Source of the DNA: GCA-003244245 sp963823755
Lineage (GTDB): Bacteria; Actinomycetota; Actinomycetes; Mycobacteriales; Pseudonocardiaceae
Length of the DNA stretch: 64,000 nucleotides
Reading direction: 5' to 3'
Assembly: GCA_963823755.1 (NCBI GenBank)
Contig: CAWGMP010000024.1
Span: 173,862 to 237,861 of the forward strand
Position 1 is the stretch's first letter; each line of letters begins with the position of its first letter. Shown in pieces: positions 25,950 through 34,099 of the stretch. A program made the position numbers and the translations under genes. The notes beneath the pieces are model-generated. The model was not told the DNA's origin. It saw only the letters and a list, made by a program, of their open reading frames with translations, and did no database searches.

Positions 25950-27540
25950 CCCGGCTCGCTCCGGAGACATCGGGTAGTGCTGCGGTGTGGAACCAGCGCT
26001 CGAGCGCTGGTTCGGGTGAGGAGTCCGGGCCGGCGTCGACCCAGCACACGTAGCCGTCGGGGCGGGTCAGGATCCGGTCGACACCGGGTGCGGCACCTGT
26101 GTCGGTTCCGATTCCTGGGGTTGCGTCTGAGCCGGCTGGTTCGGCGGGTCGGGCGATGACCCGGTCCACTCCAGCGGGCAGTGGGTCCGTGGTGCCGGGG
26201 TTGCCCAGCTCCAGTAGGAGTCCGCGGCCGGTCCGCAACAGCGTGCTCACCCGTGTCATGGTGCCCTGGCTGGTGCTCAGGTCCAGATCGGGCATCCGGG
26301 CCCCGACTAGTGGATCGGGGTCGCCCAGGTCGTAGCGCAGGTCAAGACTGGACATGAGGCCTGCCAGGTAGCGGTTGGCGTCGGGCAGCCGGGCCAGATC
26401 AGTGACGATCTCGCGCAGGGCTAGCACGTCGTCGGCGTCCGGGGGCGGGCTCATCAGCACGTTCTGCGCTCGTATTGTCGCGATGACCCGGGCGGCGACG
26501 GGGTGTCGCTCGGCGTGGTAGCTGTCCAGCAGCCCGGCGGGAGCGTCGCCCCGGATGTGAGCGGCGAGTTTCCAGCCCAGGTTCGTCGCGTCCTGGATGC
26601 CCAGGTTGAGGCCCTGCCCGCCGATGGGTGGGTGGATGTGCGCGGCGTCGCCGGCGAAGAGCACCCGCGCGATGCGGTAGTCGCTGACCTGCCGACTGGC
26701 GTCGCTGAACCGGCTGCCCCCGCGCAGCCGACCCAGCCGGGTCTCCGGCCCGTGCACGGCGGCCAGGGCGCGGGCCACCTCGTCGGTGGTGACCGGGGCC
26801 TGCCGGGGCAGCGTCGCCTGCTCCGGGCCACCGAACACGACCCGGTACAGGCCGGTGTTCTCTTCGGGGCCCTTGAGCGGGTGCAGCAGCATCCAATAGC
26901 CACCGCCGGTGCGTGTCAGTCGGCTGATGTGGTCGACTGTTCGGGACACGGTCGCGGACAGCGCGGTGAGCTCGATGTCAGCGCTGACCGCGGCGAGCGT
27001 GCCGGCGCGTCCGGGGAAGGCGACCCCGGTGAGTGTGCGGACGGTGCTGTGCCCGCCGTCGCAGGCGACCAGATATCGCCCACGCAGCCGATACTCCCCG
27101 CCCGGGCCGCGGACGGTGACGGTGACACCCTCATTCTCGCCGGTGTCGAGGTAGGTCAACTCGGTGCCGCGGCGAACCCTCACCCCGAAGTTCGCGAGAT
27201 GGTCCTCCAGCACCTCCTCGAGACAGTCCTGCCGGATGAGCAGGCCGCCGGGGTAGCGTGTTCGCCACGGCCGGGTGTCCAGCGGGACGAGCAGGCCGGC
27301 GAAGTGTCCGGCGGCGTTCTCCCGCGGGACTGCCCGGTCGGTCACCGCATCGATCAACCCGCGCATTGCGAACACCTCGGCGGTGCGCGGGTTGACACCG
27401 CCACCGCGAGACTGGCCGCTCGGGGTTGCCTGGCGCTCGATGACCTCGATGGGCACACCGGCCAGGGCCAGCTCACCGGCCAGCATCAGGCCGGTCGGCC
27501 CGGCCCCCACCACGATCACTGTGGTATCGACCTGCATCAC
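25903..27540 (-). CDS. FAD-dependent aromatic monooxygenase (PheA/TfdB family)
   Basis: A 545-residue flavoprotein hydroxylase. The FAD motif VIVVGAGPTGLMLAGELALAGV, the DG motif region CDGGHSTVRTLTGVAFPG, and the GD motif GDAAHIHPPIGGQGLNLGIQDATNLGWKLA are complete. The C-terminal thioredoxin-like part is shorter and contains repeated Gly/Thr/Asp-rich sequence. The family hydroxylates phenols and polyketides and includes rifampicin monooxygenase, so resistance or tailoring is possible but not shown. GGAGG precedes the ATG. A TetR gene is divergent, 85 nt away, and probably controls it. Confidence 0.92.
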   Translation of the reverse strand: MMQVDTTVIVVGAGPTGLMLAGELALAGVPIEVIERQATPSGQSRGGGVNPRTAEVFAMRGLIDAVTDRAVPRENAAGHFAGLLVPLDTRPWRTRYPGGLLIRQDCLEEVLEDHLANFGVRVRRGTELTYLDTGENEGVTVTVRGPGGEYRLRGRYLVACDGGHSTVRTLTGVAFPGRAGTLAAVSADIELTALSATVSRTVDHISRLTRTGGGYWMLLHPLKGPEENTGLYRVVFGGPEQATLPRQAPVTTDEVARALAAVHGPETRLGRLRGGSRFSDASRQVSDYRIARVLFAGDAAHIHPPIGGQGLNLGIQDATNLGWKLAAHIRGDAPAGLLDSYHAERHPVAARVIATIRAQNVLMSPPPDADDVLALREIVTDLARLPDANRYLAGLMSSLDLRYDLGDPDPLVGARMPDLDLSTSQGTMTRVSTLLRTGRGLLLELGNPGTTDPLPAGVDRVIARPAEPAGSDATPGIGTDTGAAPGVDRILTRPDGYVCWVDAGPDSSPEPALERWFHTAALPDVSGASRVRDGRRRRTSRGWTG

Positions 27541-27613
27541 GCCTCCGTCTCAGAAATCGACACCAGGAGCATAAGTAGTCTAAGTATACAAATAAACTCA
27601 GTGCGAGAATGGG

Positions 27614-27619
27614 TAGTAT
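27614..27619 (+). promoter_or_regulatory. leaderless -10 box for the TetR gene
   Basis: TAGTAT is followed by 6 nt and the ATG at 27626. The AT-rich intergenic stretch (27560-27600) also carries the monooxygenase promoter and any operator. Confidence 0.55.
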
Positions 27620-27625
27620 GCCCAC

Positions 27626-28273
27626 ATGGACGAACCACTCGGACTGCGCGAGCGCAAGCGGCTCCGCACGCACCGCACGATCTCCGAGACCGCGATCTCG
27701 CTTTTCCTCCAGCGGGGCTACGACCAGGTCTCCGTGGCCGACATCGCAGCCGCCGCCGAAGTCTCCCGTCGCACTCTGTTCGCCTATTTCGCGAGCAAAG
27801 ACGACCTGGTCCTGCACCGGATCGCCGACCACGAAGACGAAGCAGCCCGAGTCGTCCGAGACCGCGCACCCGGCGAGGCTCCGCTCGACGCGCTACACCG
27901 GCACCTGCGCGCGGCACTCACCCGCCGCGACCCCATCACCGGACTATGCGACACCCCGGAGGTGGTGGCCTTCTACCGGCTTGTCGTCGACACCCCATCC
28001 CTCGCCTCCGCGCTCATGCGCTATCAGTCCCGTAGCCAGGACGCCCTCGCCACCGCGTTACGGGAAGTGACGCCACCCGGCGACCCCCAACCCGAGCGGG
28101 TCGCCCACCTTGCCGCTGCCCAAATCATCGCCACGCACACCACACTCGCCCGGGCCAACCAGGAGCGGATCGCCGCGGGACAGACCGCCGACGCCATCGC
28201 CCTGGATGCACTAGCCGAGGCTGACCGCGCCCACGAACTGCTGCGCGGCGGTCTAGGGCCCTACCGCTCGTGA
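27626..28273 (+). CDS. TetR-family transcriptional regulator
   Basis: A 215-residue repressor with an N-terminal TetR helix-turn-helix (TISETAISLFLQRGYDQVSVADIAAAAEVSRRTLFAYFASKDDLV) and an effector domain that begins around residue 75. It is divergent from the flavin monooxygenase, the usual arrangement for a repressor of that enzyme and of itself. The ligand is unknown. Confidence 0.92.
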   Translation: MDEPLGLRERKRLRTHRTISETAISLFLQRGYDQVSVADIAAAAEVSRRTLFAYFASKDDLVLHRIADHEDEAARVVRDRAPGEAPLDALHRHLRAALTRRDPITGLCDTPEVVAFYRLVVDTPSLASALMRYQSRSQDALATALREVTPPGDPQPERVAHLAAAQIIATHTTLARANQERIAAGQTADAIALDALAEADRAHELLRGGLGPYRS

Positions 28274-28321
28274 CGCCGAAACTCGGACCAATCCCCCGGA
28301 GCCCAGCAGCTGGAGTCGTGC

Positions 28322-29422
28322 TTAAGTGATCCGCCCAGGAGGATCAGTCCGCATCTTCGGGTTCGTTCGAGGGCGCACCGTCTGGTATGGCGGCCCAGCG
28401 GTCTGGAGCGCAGCATCGACCAGGTGGTGGTCGGGTGACAGCTGACAGACGGGATCTGTCCTTGCTGCGTCACCGGTGAGCTGGAAGGCCTGGCAGCGGC
28501 AACCGCCGAAGTCGACCTCTTTGCGCGGGCAGCTGCGGCACTGTTCCGACATCCACTCGTAGCCACGAAACCGGGTGAACGCGGGGGAGTGGTGCCAGAT
28601 CGTGCTCAAGGAGTGTTCGCGTACGTTGTCGATGCCCAGCCCAGTGATCTGCGCCGCAGCCGAGCAGGGCAGCGCCCGCCCGTCAGGCGCGATGACGATG
28701 TGTCGCCGTCCCCACCCGTGCATGCAGGGCTTCGGGTAAGGCTCGTGGTAGTCCGCGACGACGTAAAGGATCTCCAGGTTGATGCCGTGGACCGCTCGCG
28801 CGTGCGCGACAGCCTGCTCCGCGGCGACGACCTGGTCAGGTGTCGGAAGCAGTGCCGACCGGTTGAGTAGCCCCCAGCCGTAGTACTGCGTGTGCGCCAG
28901 CTCGAGCCGGTCCGCGCCGAGCGCGGCAGCCAGATCGGCGATCGGCCCGATCCGGCCGATGTTGCCGCGATGCAACACGACGTTGATCGTCAGCGGCAAC
29001 TCCAGCTCCGTGACCGCTCGAGCCGCAGCCAGTTTGCGGCTGAAAACGCGGGCCCCCGCCACCTCGTCGGCGGCTGCACGGTCGGCGTCTTGCATACTGA
29101 GCTGGACGTGGTCGAGTCCGGCCCGCGCCAGCTCGGTCGCCCTTCGCTGGTCGAGGCCTACCCCGCTGGTCACCAGATTCACGTAGAACCCCAGCCCGCG
29201 GGCCCGCGCGACGAGCGGGGTCAAGTCAGTCCGGGCCAGCGGCTCACCTCCGGTGAGGTGAAGTTGAAGCACGCCCAGCCGCCGAGCCTCGTCCAACACG
29301 CGGAACCACTCGGGCAGCGTCAACTCCGCTGCGTCCGGAACAGCAACGGGGTTGGAACAGTAGGGGCAGTGCAGCGGGCACCTGTAGGTCAGCTCGGCGA
29401 GCAGGCCCAGCGGCCTATCCAC
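28322..29422 (-). CDS. pqqE: PqqE, radical SAM enzyme of PQQ biosynthesis
   Basis: A 366-residue radical SAM protein that makes the first carbon-carbon bond between Glu and Tyr of PqqA. The cluster cysteines are C15, C19 and C22 (RCPLHCPYC), and LHLTGGEPLARTDL is the SAM-binding GGE motif. The C-terminal SPASM domain has CMHGW, CSAAA and CRSCPRKEVDFGGCRCQAF, which hold the auxiliary clusters. It starts 8 nt inside pqqD, so the two are coupled, and it is the last gene of the operon. Convergent with the TetR gene. Confidence 0.95.
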   Translation of the reverse strand: MDRPLGLLAELTYRCPLHCPYCSNPVAVPDAAELTLPEWFRVLDEARRLGVLQLHLTGGEPLARTDLTPLVARARGLGFYVNLVTSGVGLDQRRATELARAGLDHVQLSMQDADRAAADEVAGARVFSRKLAAARAVTELELPLTINVVLHRGNIGRIGPIADLAAALGADRLELAHTQYYGWGLLNRSALLPTPDQVVAAEQAVAHARAVHGINLEILYVVADYHEPYPKPCMHGWGRRHIVIAPDGRALPCSAAAQITGLGIDNVREHSLSTIWHHSPAFTRFRGYEWMSEQCRSCPRKEVDFGGCRCQAFQLTGDAARTDPVCQLSPDHHLVDAALQTAGPPYQTVRPRTNPKMRTDPPGRIT

Positions 29423-29696
29423 GGTTGGCGACCAGCAGGTTCTGGGCGATCAGATCTCGCAGCAGCACCATGACGTCCTCGACCGCGACATCGTTGTACA
29501 CCTCACCGACCGCCTGCACCATCTCGGCCACACTGTGACAACCGTCGCACTGCCGGATGACAGCAGCCGCTGTCTCATTCAGGGTGAGCACACCCTCGGG
29601 GAACAGCAAGACCGTCTCGTCGCTGAGTGGGTCGGTCGCGGCACGGACCCCGCGGCGCAGTTGTGGCCGGTCGGTGAGCGACAACGCTGCTGTCAT
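29415..29696 (-). CDS. pqqD: PqqD, peptide chaperone of PQQ biosynthesis
   Basis: A 93-residue RiPP recognition element that binds PqqA and hands it to PqqE. The sequence RPQLRRGVRAATDPLSDETVLLFPEGVLTLNETAAAVIRQCDG fits PqqD. The ATG at 29696 overlaps the pqqC stop in an ATGA arrangement, and its 3' end overlaps pqqE. Confidence 0.93.
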   Translation of the reverse strand: MTAALSLTDRPQLRRGVRAATDPLSDETVLLFPEGVLTLNETAAAVIRQCDGCHSVAEMVQAVGEVYNDVAVEDVMVLLRDLIAQNLLVANRG

Positions 29697-30397
29697 CGAC
29701 GCGCCTGCAGCGAATGCTCGATCGCGTCCAGCATGCACCACAGCACGTCAGTCTTGAACTCGAGGGCGCACACCGCGGCGTCCTGGCTCTGCCGTGACGT
29801 ACAGTGCGACAACACGATATCCAGCGCGTCAGCGCATTCTTCCTGGGCTCGGCTGATACGGGAGTCAAAATATCCGAGCGCGTCGTGTTCAATCCACGGG
29901 TAGTGTTTCCTGAGCGCGACTGTCCGCGCAGCCATCGCGTGTGGGGCGAACAGTTCGGTCAACGACGACGCGATACCCTCGATCCATGGCCGCGTCCGAG
30001 CGAAGGTGACGTAGGAATCGACCGCGAAGCGCACACCCGGCAACACGTGCCGCTCGTCAATGACCTCAGTCCGGTCCAATCCGACCGCCTCAGCCAACAC
30101 CAGCCATCGTGCGCAGCCGCCGGCACCGTCCGCGGTGCCGTCGTGATATGCAATCCGCGGCAGCCACCGCCGACGGACCTCTGGAAGCGGGCAGTTCGCG
30201 ACGATTGCAGCGTCTTTCTGCGGCAGGCTTCGCTGGTAATACCACCTGTTGGCCACCCACGCGCGCACGTGAGCAGGTTCGAGTTCACCCGCGTCCATCC
30301 GCTGGTGGAAGGGATGCTTGTCCCAATAGCTGCGCTCGGCAGCGCGCAGCATGCCTTCGAACTCCGCACGATCCAACACCGGTCGGTTCTCAGCCAT
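29693..30397 (-). CDS. pqqC: PqqC, pyrroloquinoline-quinone synthase
   Basis: A 234-residue cofactorless oxidase that carries out the last ring closure and eight-electron oxidation to PQQ. Family blocks are YWDKHPFHQRMDAGEL, VANRWYYQRSLPQKDAAIVANCP, YHDGTADGAGGCARWLVLAEAVGL and the substrate-binding RFAVDSYVTFAR. Length matches the usual 235-250 residues. The ATG at 30397 is 13 nt after pqqB; the ORF upstream of it is an extension into pqqB. Confidence 0.95.
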   Translation of the reverse strand: MAENRPVLDRAEFEGMLRAAERSYWDKHPFHQRMDAGELEPAHVRAWVANRWYYQRSLPQKDAAIVANCPLPEVRRRWLPRIAYHDGTADGAGGCARWLVLAEAVGLDRTEVIDERHVLPGVRFAVDSYVTFARTRPWIEGIASSLTELFAPHAMAARTVALRKHYPWIEHDALGYFDSRISRAQEECADALDIVLSHCTSRQSQDAAVCALEFKTDVLWCMLDAIEHSLQARR

Positions 30398-30410
30398 CTG
30401 TCCCCCTGTT

Positions 30411-31328
30411 CTACAACTCGTATTCGGCACCGTCGTGCGCAACGGTAGCGCCGGCGCCGGTGAGAAGTGCTCGTTCAGGCGCGTCTTCGAATAGCATCGG
30501 ATTGGTGTTGTTGAGGTGGGTATACACGATCTGCGCATCGGTCGACTGACGGAGCAACCGCAGGCTCCCGTCTGCGCCATTGATCGGCAGGTGGCCCATC
30601 GATCGGGCCGAAGCGGCGCCGCGCCCGCGTTCGTGCATCTCGTTCTCAGACCAAAACGTCCCGTCCACCAGGATCAGATGCGCGTCGCCGAGCTGCTGGA
30701 GCAGGCTATCGTTGAGCGCCGCCACCGAGGGCAGAAACACCGCGACGCGAGCGGTGCGCTCGTCGGTGATCCGGTAACCGATGACCACACCGGAGGTCGG
30801 CCCTGCGCCGCGCGCGTAACGGGGAAGCCGGTCACTGGTGACATCGAGCGGCTCACAGCACAGCGGCGAGGCCGCACCGTGACGGTAGTGCAGGGCGAAT
30901 CGTTCGCCTGGACGAACTTCATGCCAGCGCACCACCGTATAGCTCTCCAATGTGGGCAGCAGCCCGGACCCGGAAAGTAGAATTCGCACTGCCGCCGTAC
31001 CGTAGACGTGCAGCTCACCGGCTTGGCGCAGGGACAGTAAACCCAACGTGTGGTCGAGTTCGGCATCCGTGAGGAAAACACCGTGTATCGGTGCCGTGGA
31101 ATCGTGAGGTTGAGGCCATAACGGAGGGCATTCACGCAGCGCCACGTCGAGCTCAGGGCTGGCATTGCCCAGAAACCACTCGCCGTCACCGTCGCCGACG
31201 GCGATAGTGCACGATCGTCGCGACTCTACCGCACGCGAGCCTGACCGTGCGGCGGCACATACCGGGCACCCACAGTTCCATTGTGGCACTCCGCCACCGG
31301 CTGCCGAGCCCAGGATACGAACGAGCAT
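30411..31328 (-). CDS. pqqB: PqqB, metallo-beta-lactamase-fold protein of PQQ biosynthesis
   Basis: A 305-residue protein of the PqqB family, a metallo-beta-lactamase-fold hydroxylase acting on the Glu-Tyr intermediate. It starts MLVRILGSAAGGGVPQWNCGCPVC, with the CxCxxC zinc site, and contains FLTDAELDHTLGLLSLR, LVDGTFWSENEM and YTHLNNTNPML. The ATG at 31328 begins the conserved part; the ORF upstream to 31598 is not family sequence and overlaps pqqA in another frame. Confidence 0.95.
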   Translation of the reverse strand: MLVRILGSAAGGGVPQWNCGCPVCAAARSGSRAVESRRSCTIAVGDGDGEWFLGNASPELDVALRECPPLWPQPHDSTAPIHGVFLTDAELDHTLGLLSLRQAGELHVYGTAAVRILLSGSGLLPTLESYTVVRWHEVRPGERFALHYRHGAASPLCCEPLDVTSDRLPRYARGAGPTSGVVIGYRITDERTARVAVFLPSVAALNDSLLQQLGDAHLILVDGTFWSENEMHERGRGAASARSMGHLPINGADGSLRLLRQSTDAQIVYTHLNNTNPMLFEDAPERALLTGAGATVAHDGAEYEL

Positions 31329-31351
31329 CTCAGCGCAAGCTGACTGAACTC

Positions 31352-31417
31352 TTAGCGCCGACCTGCATACATCGTGACTTCCATGGGAGTGTCTATTCGC
31401 TCCCAGGTTGGCGTCAC
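31352..31417 (-). CDS. pqqA: PqqA, PQQ precursor peptide
   Basis: A 21-codon ORF starting GTG at 31417 and ending TAA at 31352, 23 nt before pqqB. Its peptide has Trp5, then Glu13 and Tyr17 in EVTMY followed by AGRR, the conserved ExxxY pair that PqqE crosslinks. Known PqqA peptides (about 22-29 residues) have EVTxY in the same place. Position just upstream of pqqB on the same strand supports the call. The ribosome site is weak. Farther upstream, TGATC and GATCA (about 31483-31501) form a small inverted repeat that might be an operator. Confidence 0.88.
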   Translation of the reverse strand: MTPTWERIDTPMEVTMYAGRR

Positions 31418-31662
31418 CCACTGTCGGCGTGGGCGCGACGTGTTTCGGGTCGGCTTGCCGCGCCTCCCGCTGGCAACGCGGTGATCGCGAACAGTGATCA
31501 TCTCGACCTCCGCTAGCCCCCGAAGAACCGTCGCAATTCGTTATCAAGAATCGCGCGAGTGAACCTTCATGGTGACAGGGCTGCTCGACCGATGTCAAGG
31601 ATCATCTCCAAGGTTGACAGTCGAAGAGCTGGTCGCCAACGTCGACAATGGGATTTTACTAC

Positions 31663-32158
31663 TCACTCGATGCTCGGATAGCTGGGTTCGACCAGGGAGT
31701 GGCAGCGGTGCCCGTCGAAGAGGATGATCAATCTCGGTTTAGCTACCTCGGAGGCCCAGCGACGCCGGGTGGACGGGTAGATCCGGCGCTGGCCGCCGGC
31801 ACTATCGGCTCTGGTGGAACCGACGGACTCGACAGCAGCCAGGAGATCTCCGATCCGGCCGCTGACAGCTGGCGGATCGCGGTCACCGCCGGTGTTGGGC
31901 GAATGTACCACTCGCACGCGATGACCGTGTCGCGGCCACGCCGAACCTGTGTGGTAGGAGATCGGGTCTCCGAACCGGACCTCGTACAAGATCTCGCCTG
32001 GTTGCTTGGTCGTTGACCCGGCCCTGTCTCGCGGCCAGCACGGTGAGAGTGTCGAGCATCAGCTCAGGCCGGAATACGCGGGCCTGGTAACTGGCGATCA
32101 GGACGTCTCGACCGAACAATGCGACTCTGGCAGGCTGCGCATCACCACATCGCGACAT
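31663..32158 (-). pseudogene. broken glycogen-debranching-type gene (fragment)
   Basis: One frame reads ALFGRDVLIASYQARVF and PELMLDTLTVLAARQG, like the LFGRD region of amylo-alpha-1,6-glucosidases. Near 32005 the homology moves to a second frame as PGEILYEVRFGDP. No start or C-terminal half is found, and the part after about 31900 is unrecognisable. I read it as the decayed middle of a glycogen debranching enzyme. Confidence 0.7.
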
Positions 32159-32175
32159 GTGTCACCATACGGGGC

Positions 32176-32988
32176 TCAGCCCAGCACTGTTGCGGGGCCG
32201 GAGTGTGTCGCCTCGTGGTTGGTGATCTTGAGTTGGCGCAGTGAATAACGACGTAGGTCCGTGAGCTGGCGCGGACCGAGACGGTCACAGACCCAGTCCC
32301 AGTGCAGTGAAACCCAGTCGCCGGGGGCAAGGCCATCGACGAACCCGTTTCCATTAACCGCCCGTCTCGCGTTTTCTGCGACAGGTTCTCCTAAACCGAG
32401 GTTCCGGCCGTCCCAGGTGAGCGGCTGGCTTCGCACCAGTACCTGGTCGCCGCTCACGCTATCCACCTTGCCCCATCGGATGCGACACCGATCGAGCACT
32501 TCCAGTGCCTGGTCAGCGATGCGGTCGTTGCTGAGCAGGCCCACCCACGGGTAGACACCGAATACGTGGAAGCTGTGGTGGGGTACTCCGCCAGCCAGGA
32601 CGTCGTCAGCAATCAGACTGAACTGGCGGCCGGTTCGGCGGCGCAGCCGCTGTTCCATCGAGTTGCCGAGCGCAGTGGTCCCGACCTGGTCGAGCAGTGG
32701 GTTGCCCACCCAGTAGGCCTCCACGACCCGATGATCGAGCGGGTCGGGGAGGCCGACTGCCCCGGCGATGAGTTCGAGATATGGCCAGGCGCCGTCGAAC
32801 TGCCGGGCTAACGCGGCCAGTCCTCGGTCCACAGTGCCGGTCGCGGCGTATCCCAGCAGCGCTTGACTATCCGATGGACCGCAGTAGCCCAGCTCGTTGG
32901 GCGGGAAGGCATAGCGGACGAACAGCAGTGCACCCGACTGCCGGTCATTGGTCCCGTCATGGTCACCGTGAGCTGAATGCATCGACAC
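32176..32988 (-). CDS. DUF6390-like protein
   Basis: About 270 residues, soluble, without a signal peptide. It starts near a GTG supported by a -10 box and has VRYAFPPNELGYCGPSD, EAYWVGNPLLDQV, HHSFHVFGVYPWVGLL and GDWVSLHWDWVCDRL. These blocks fit the actinobacterial DUF6390 family, of unknown function. The HSFHVFGVYPW region and many Trp residues suggest a binding pocket, but no catalytic motif is known. It is upstream of the debranching pseudogene on the same strand. Confidence 0.75.
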   Translation of the reverse strand: MSMHSAHGDHDGTNDRQSGALLFVRYAFPPNELGYCGPSDSQALLGYAATGTVDRGLAALARQFDGAWPYLELIAGAVGLPDPLDHRVVEAYWVGNPLLDQVGTTALGNSMEQRLRRRTGRQFSLIADDVLAGGVPHHSFHVFGVYPWVGLLSNDRIADQALEVLDRCRIRWGKVDSVSGDQVLVRSQPLTWDGRNLGLGEPVAENARRAVNGNGFVDGLAPGDWVSLHWDWVCDRLGPRQLTDLRRYSLRQLKITNHEATHSGPATVLG

Positions 32989-32994
32989 CACCCC

Positions 32995-33000
32995 AAACTA
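32995..33000 (-). promoter_or_regulatory. leaderless -10 box for the DUF6390-like gene
   Basis: TAGTTT on the minus strand, 6 nt before the GTG at 32988. Confidence 0.5.
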
Positions 33001-33122
33001 GCGTCTGCACCGTGGGTGCTCGAGGAAGAAGCGCACCATCTCCGCGGACGCGTTGGGGCCGTGCTGATCCGTGTACGTGCCGTGGGATGACGCAGCGGGT
33101 GCCCGGAGGACGCCAGCCCAGA

Positions 33123-33518
33123 TCAGGTGGTGCGCGAGGCGAGCGCGGCCTTGACGGCCCGCGAGGCGCGGAACGCCCCCAATACCTCAACCGAGGCGAT
33201 CGTCGCGAGCGCGAGCTCGGCGTCGACGTCGTCGGCTATGGTCGCGAGCCCCAGGACACGTAGCTCGATCGTACGGCCAGCCTCGCGGAGCTGCTCGAGG
33301 TCGCGCCGGGCTAGGTGCTGCACACCCAATATCAGGGTCCGCCGGGCGATCGTGTCCGCTACCGCATCCGACCGGCTCTCGAGCTGGCGCCGGATGGCAG
33401 TGCGGATGAAGTCCGTGCGGTTGGCAAAGAAACCCTCGTCGACGAGCAGGTCGATCTGCCCGAGGTCGACGAGCCCCACGTTGATGGTGATCTTCTCGCT
33501 CTTGTCGACCTCGGCCAT
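33123..33518 (-). CDS. CopG/ribbon-helix-helix family regulator
   Basis: A 131-residue protein. The N-terminal 45 residues have a ribbon-helix-helix pattern (KITINVGLVDLGQIDLLVDEGFFANRTDFIRTAIRRQL), as in CopG/NikR-type repressors. The remaining helical part (DLEQLREAGRTIELRVLGLATIADDV) is a conserved C-terminal extension, not a NikR metal domain. A TAGGCT box 6 nt before the ATG at 33518 suggests a leaderless transcript. The target is unknown. Confidence 0.85.
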   Translation of the reverse strand: MAEVDKSEKITINVGLVDLGQIDLLVDEGFFANRTDFIRTAIRRQLESRSDAVADTIARRTLILGVQHLARRDLEQLREAGRTIELRVLGLATIADDVDAELALATIASVEVLGAFRASRAVKAALASRTT

Positions 33519-33524
33519 CACATC

Positions 33525-33530
33525 AGCCTA
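33525..33530 (-). promoter_or_regulatory. leaderless -10 box for the CopG-like gene
   Basis: TAGGCT on the minus strand, 6 nt before the ATG at 33518. Confidence 0.55.
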
Positions 33531-33825
33531 TTACCATCTCCGGGGATGGCGATAGGCTGGTACCGCGCCGCAATATCGAGTCTCCTGGCCAGCCCCACCC
33601 GCAAGCTTCAGTTGCCTGCGGTAACCGACTTGATATGACGATGGGCGACGGCCCAAAGTCGACCGGAGCCCGGTCCTGGAGGGTCATGCCAGAGTCGGCG
33701 GTGCGGCTGCGATCCTGCCCGACCGACCCGGGGTCGGCGCTGCAACGTCCCCGGACCCGGCGACGTTGCAGCGCACACGGGCGCCCACCCTGCGCTTCAG
33801 CCACACCGCCAGTCGGGACAGCGCA

Positions 33826-33921
33826 TCCGACCGCGACGGCGGCCTCGGACTGGCCCCGGTCCACGGCCTTGACGCCGGCCCGGAAGATTTCGGCCAGCAT
33901 CGCGGTGTTGACGGCCCGTGA
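33826..33921 (-). pseudogene. gluD-type amino acid ABC permease fragment
   Basis: The translation NTAMLAEIFRAGVKAVDRG followed by QSEAA is the EAA-type loop of glutamate/polar amino acid permeases. Only about 30 residues survive, with no start and no membrane domains. It belongs with the gluB and gluC remnants 4 kb away on the same strand. Around it (33530-33825) I see nothing else. Confidence 0.75.
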
Positions 33922-33945
33922 CCAACGATCTTGTGAAAACTGGCG

Positions 33946-34099
33946 TTAAGGAACTGGGCGGTCGTTGATGAGGTCGGCCAGCATCTCGTCCACCGCGCCG
34001 ATGACGTGGAACAGGAAGCGGCCGGCGGGTGGTGGTGTCGATGCCTTGTTTGAGCACGACTAGATGGACGCTGCGTTCGGTGAGTAGCGCGGCGATTTC
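33946..34099 (-). pseudogene. Tn3-type serine resolvase fragment, frameshifted
   Basis: One frame gives RSVHLVVLKQGIDTTT; the next frame continues AGRFLFHVIGAVDEMLADLI. Joined, they match the resolvase GIDTxTPxGRxxFHV region. The start and the DNA-binding end are missing. It overlaps the last codons of the HAD-GT20 gene in another frame. Confidence 0.75.

Noticed and set aside
26503..28035. 510-codon plus-strand open frame
   Set aside because: Antisense to the flavin monooxygenase and then an alternate frame of the TetR gene.
31648..32016. 122-codon plus-strand open frame
   Set aside because: Opposite strand carries recognisable debranching-enzyme sequence; this frame has none.
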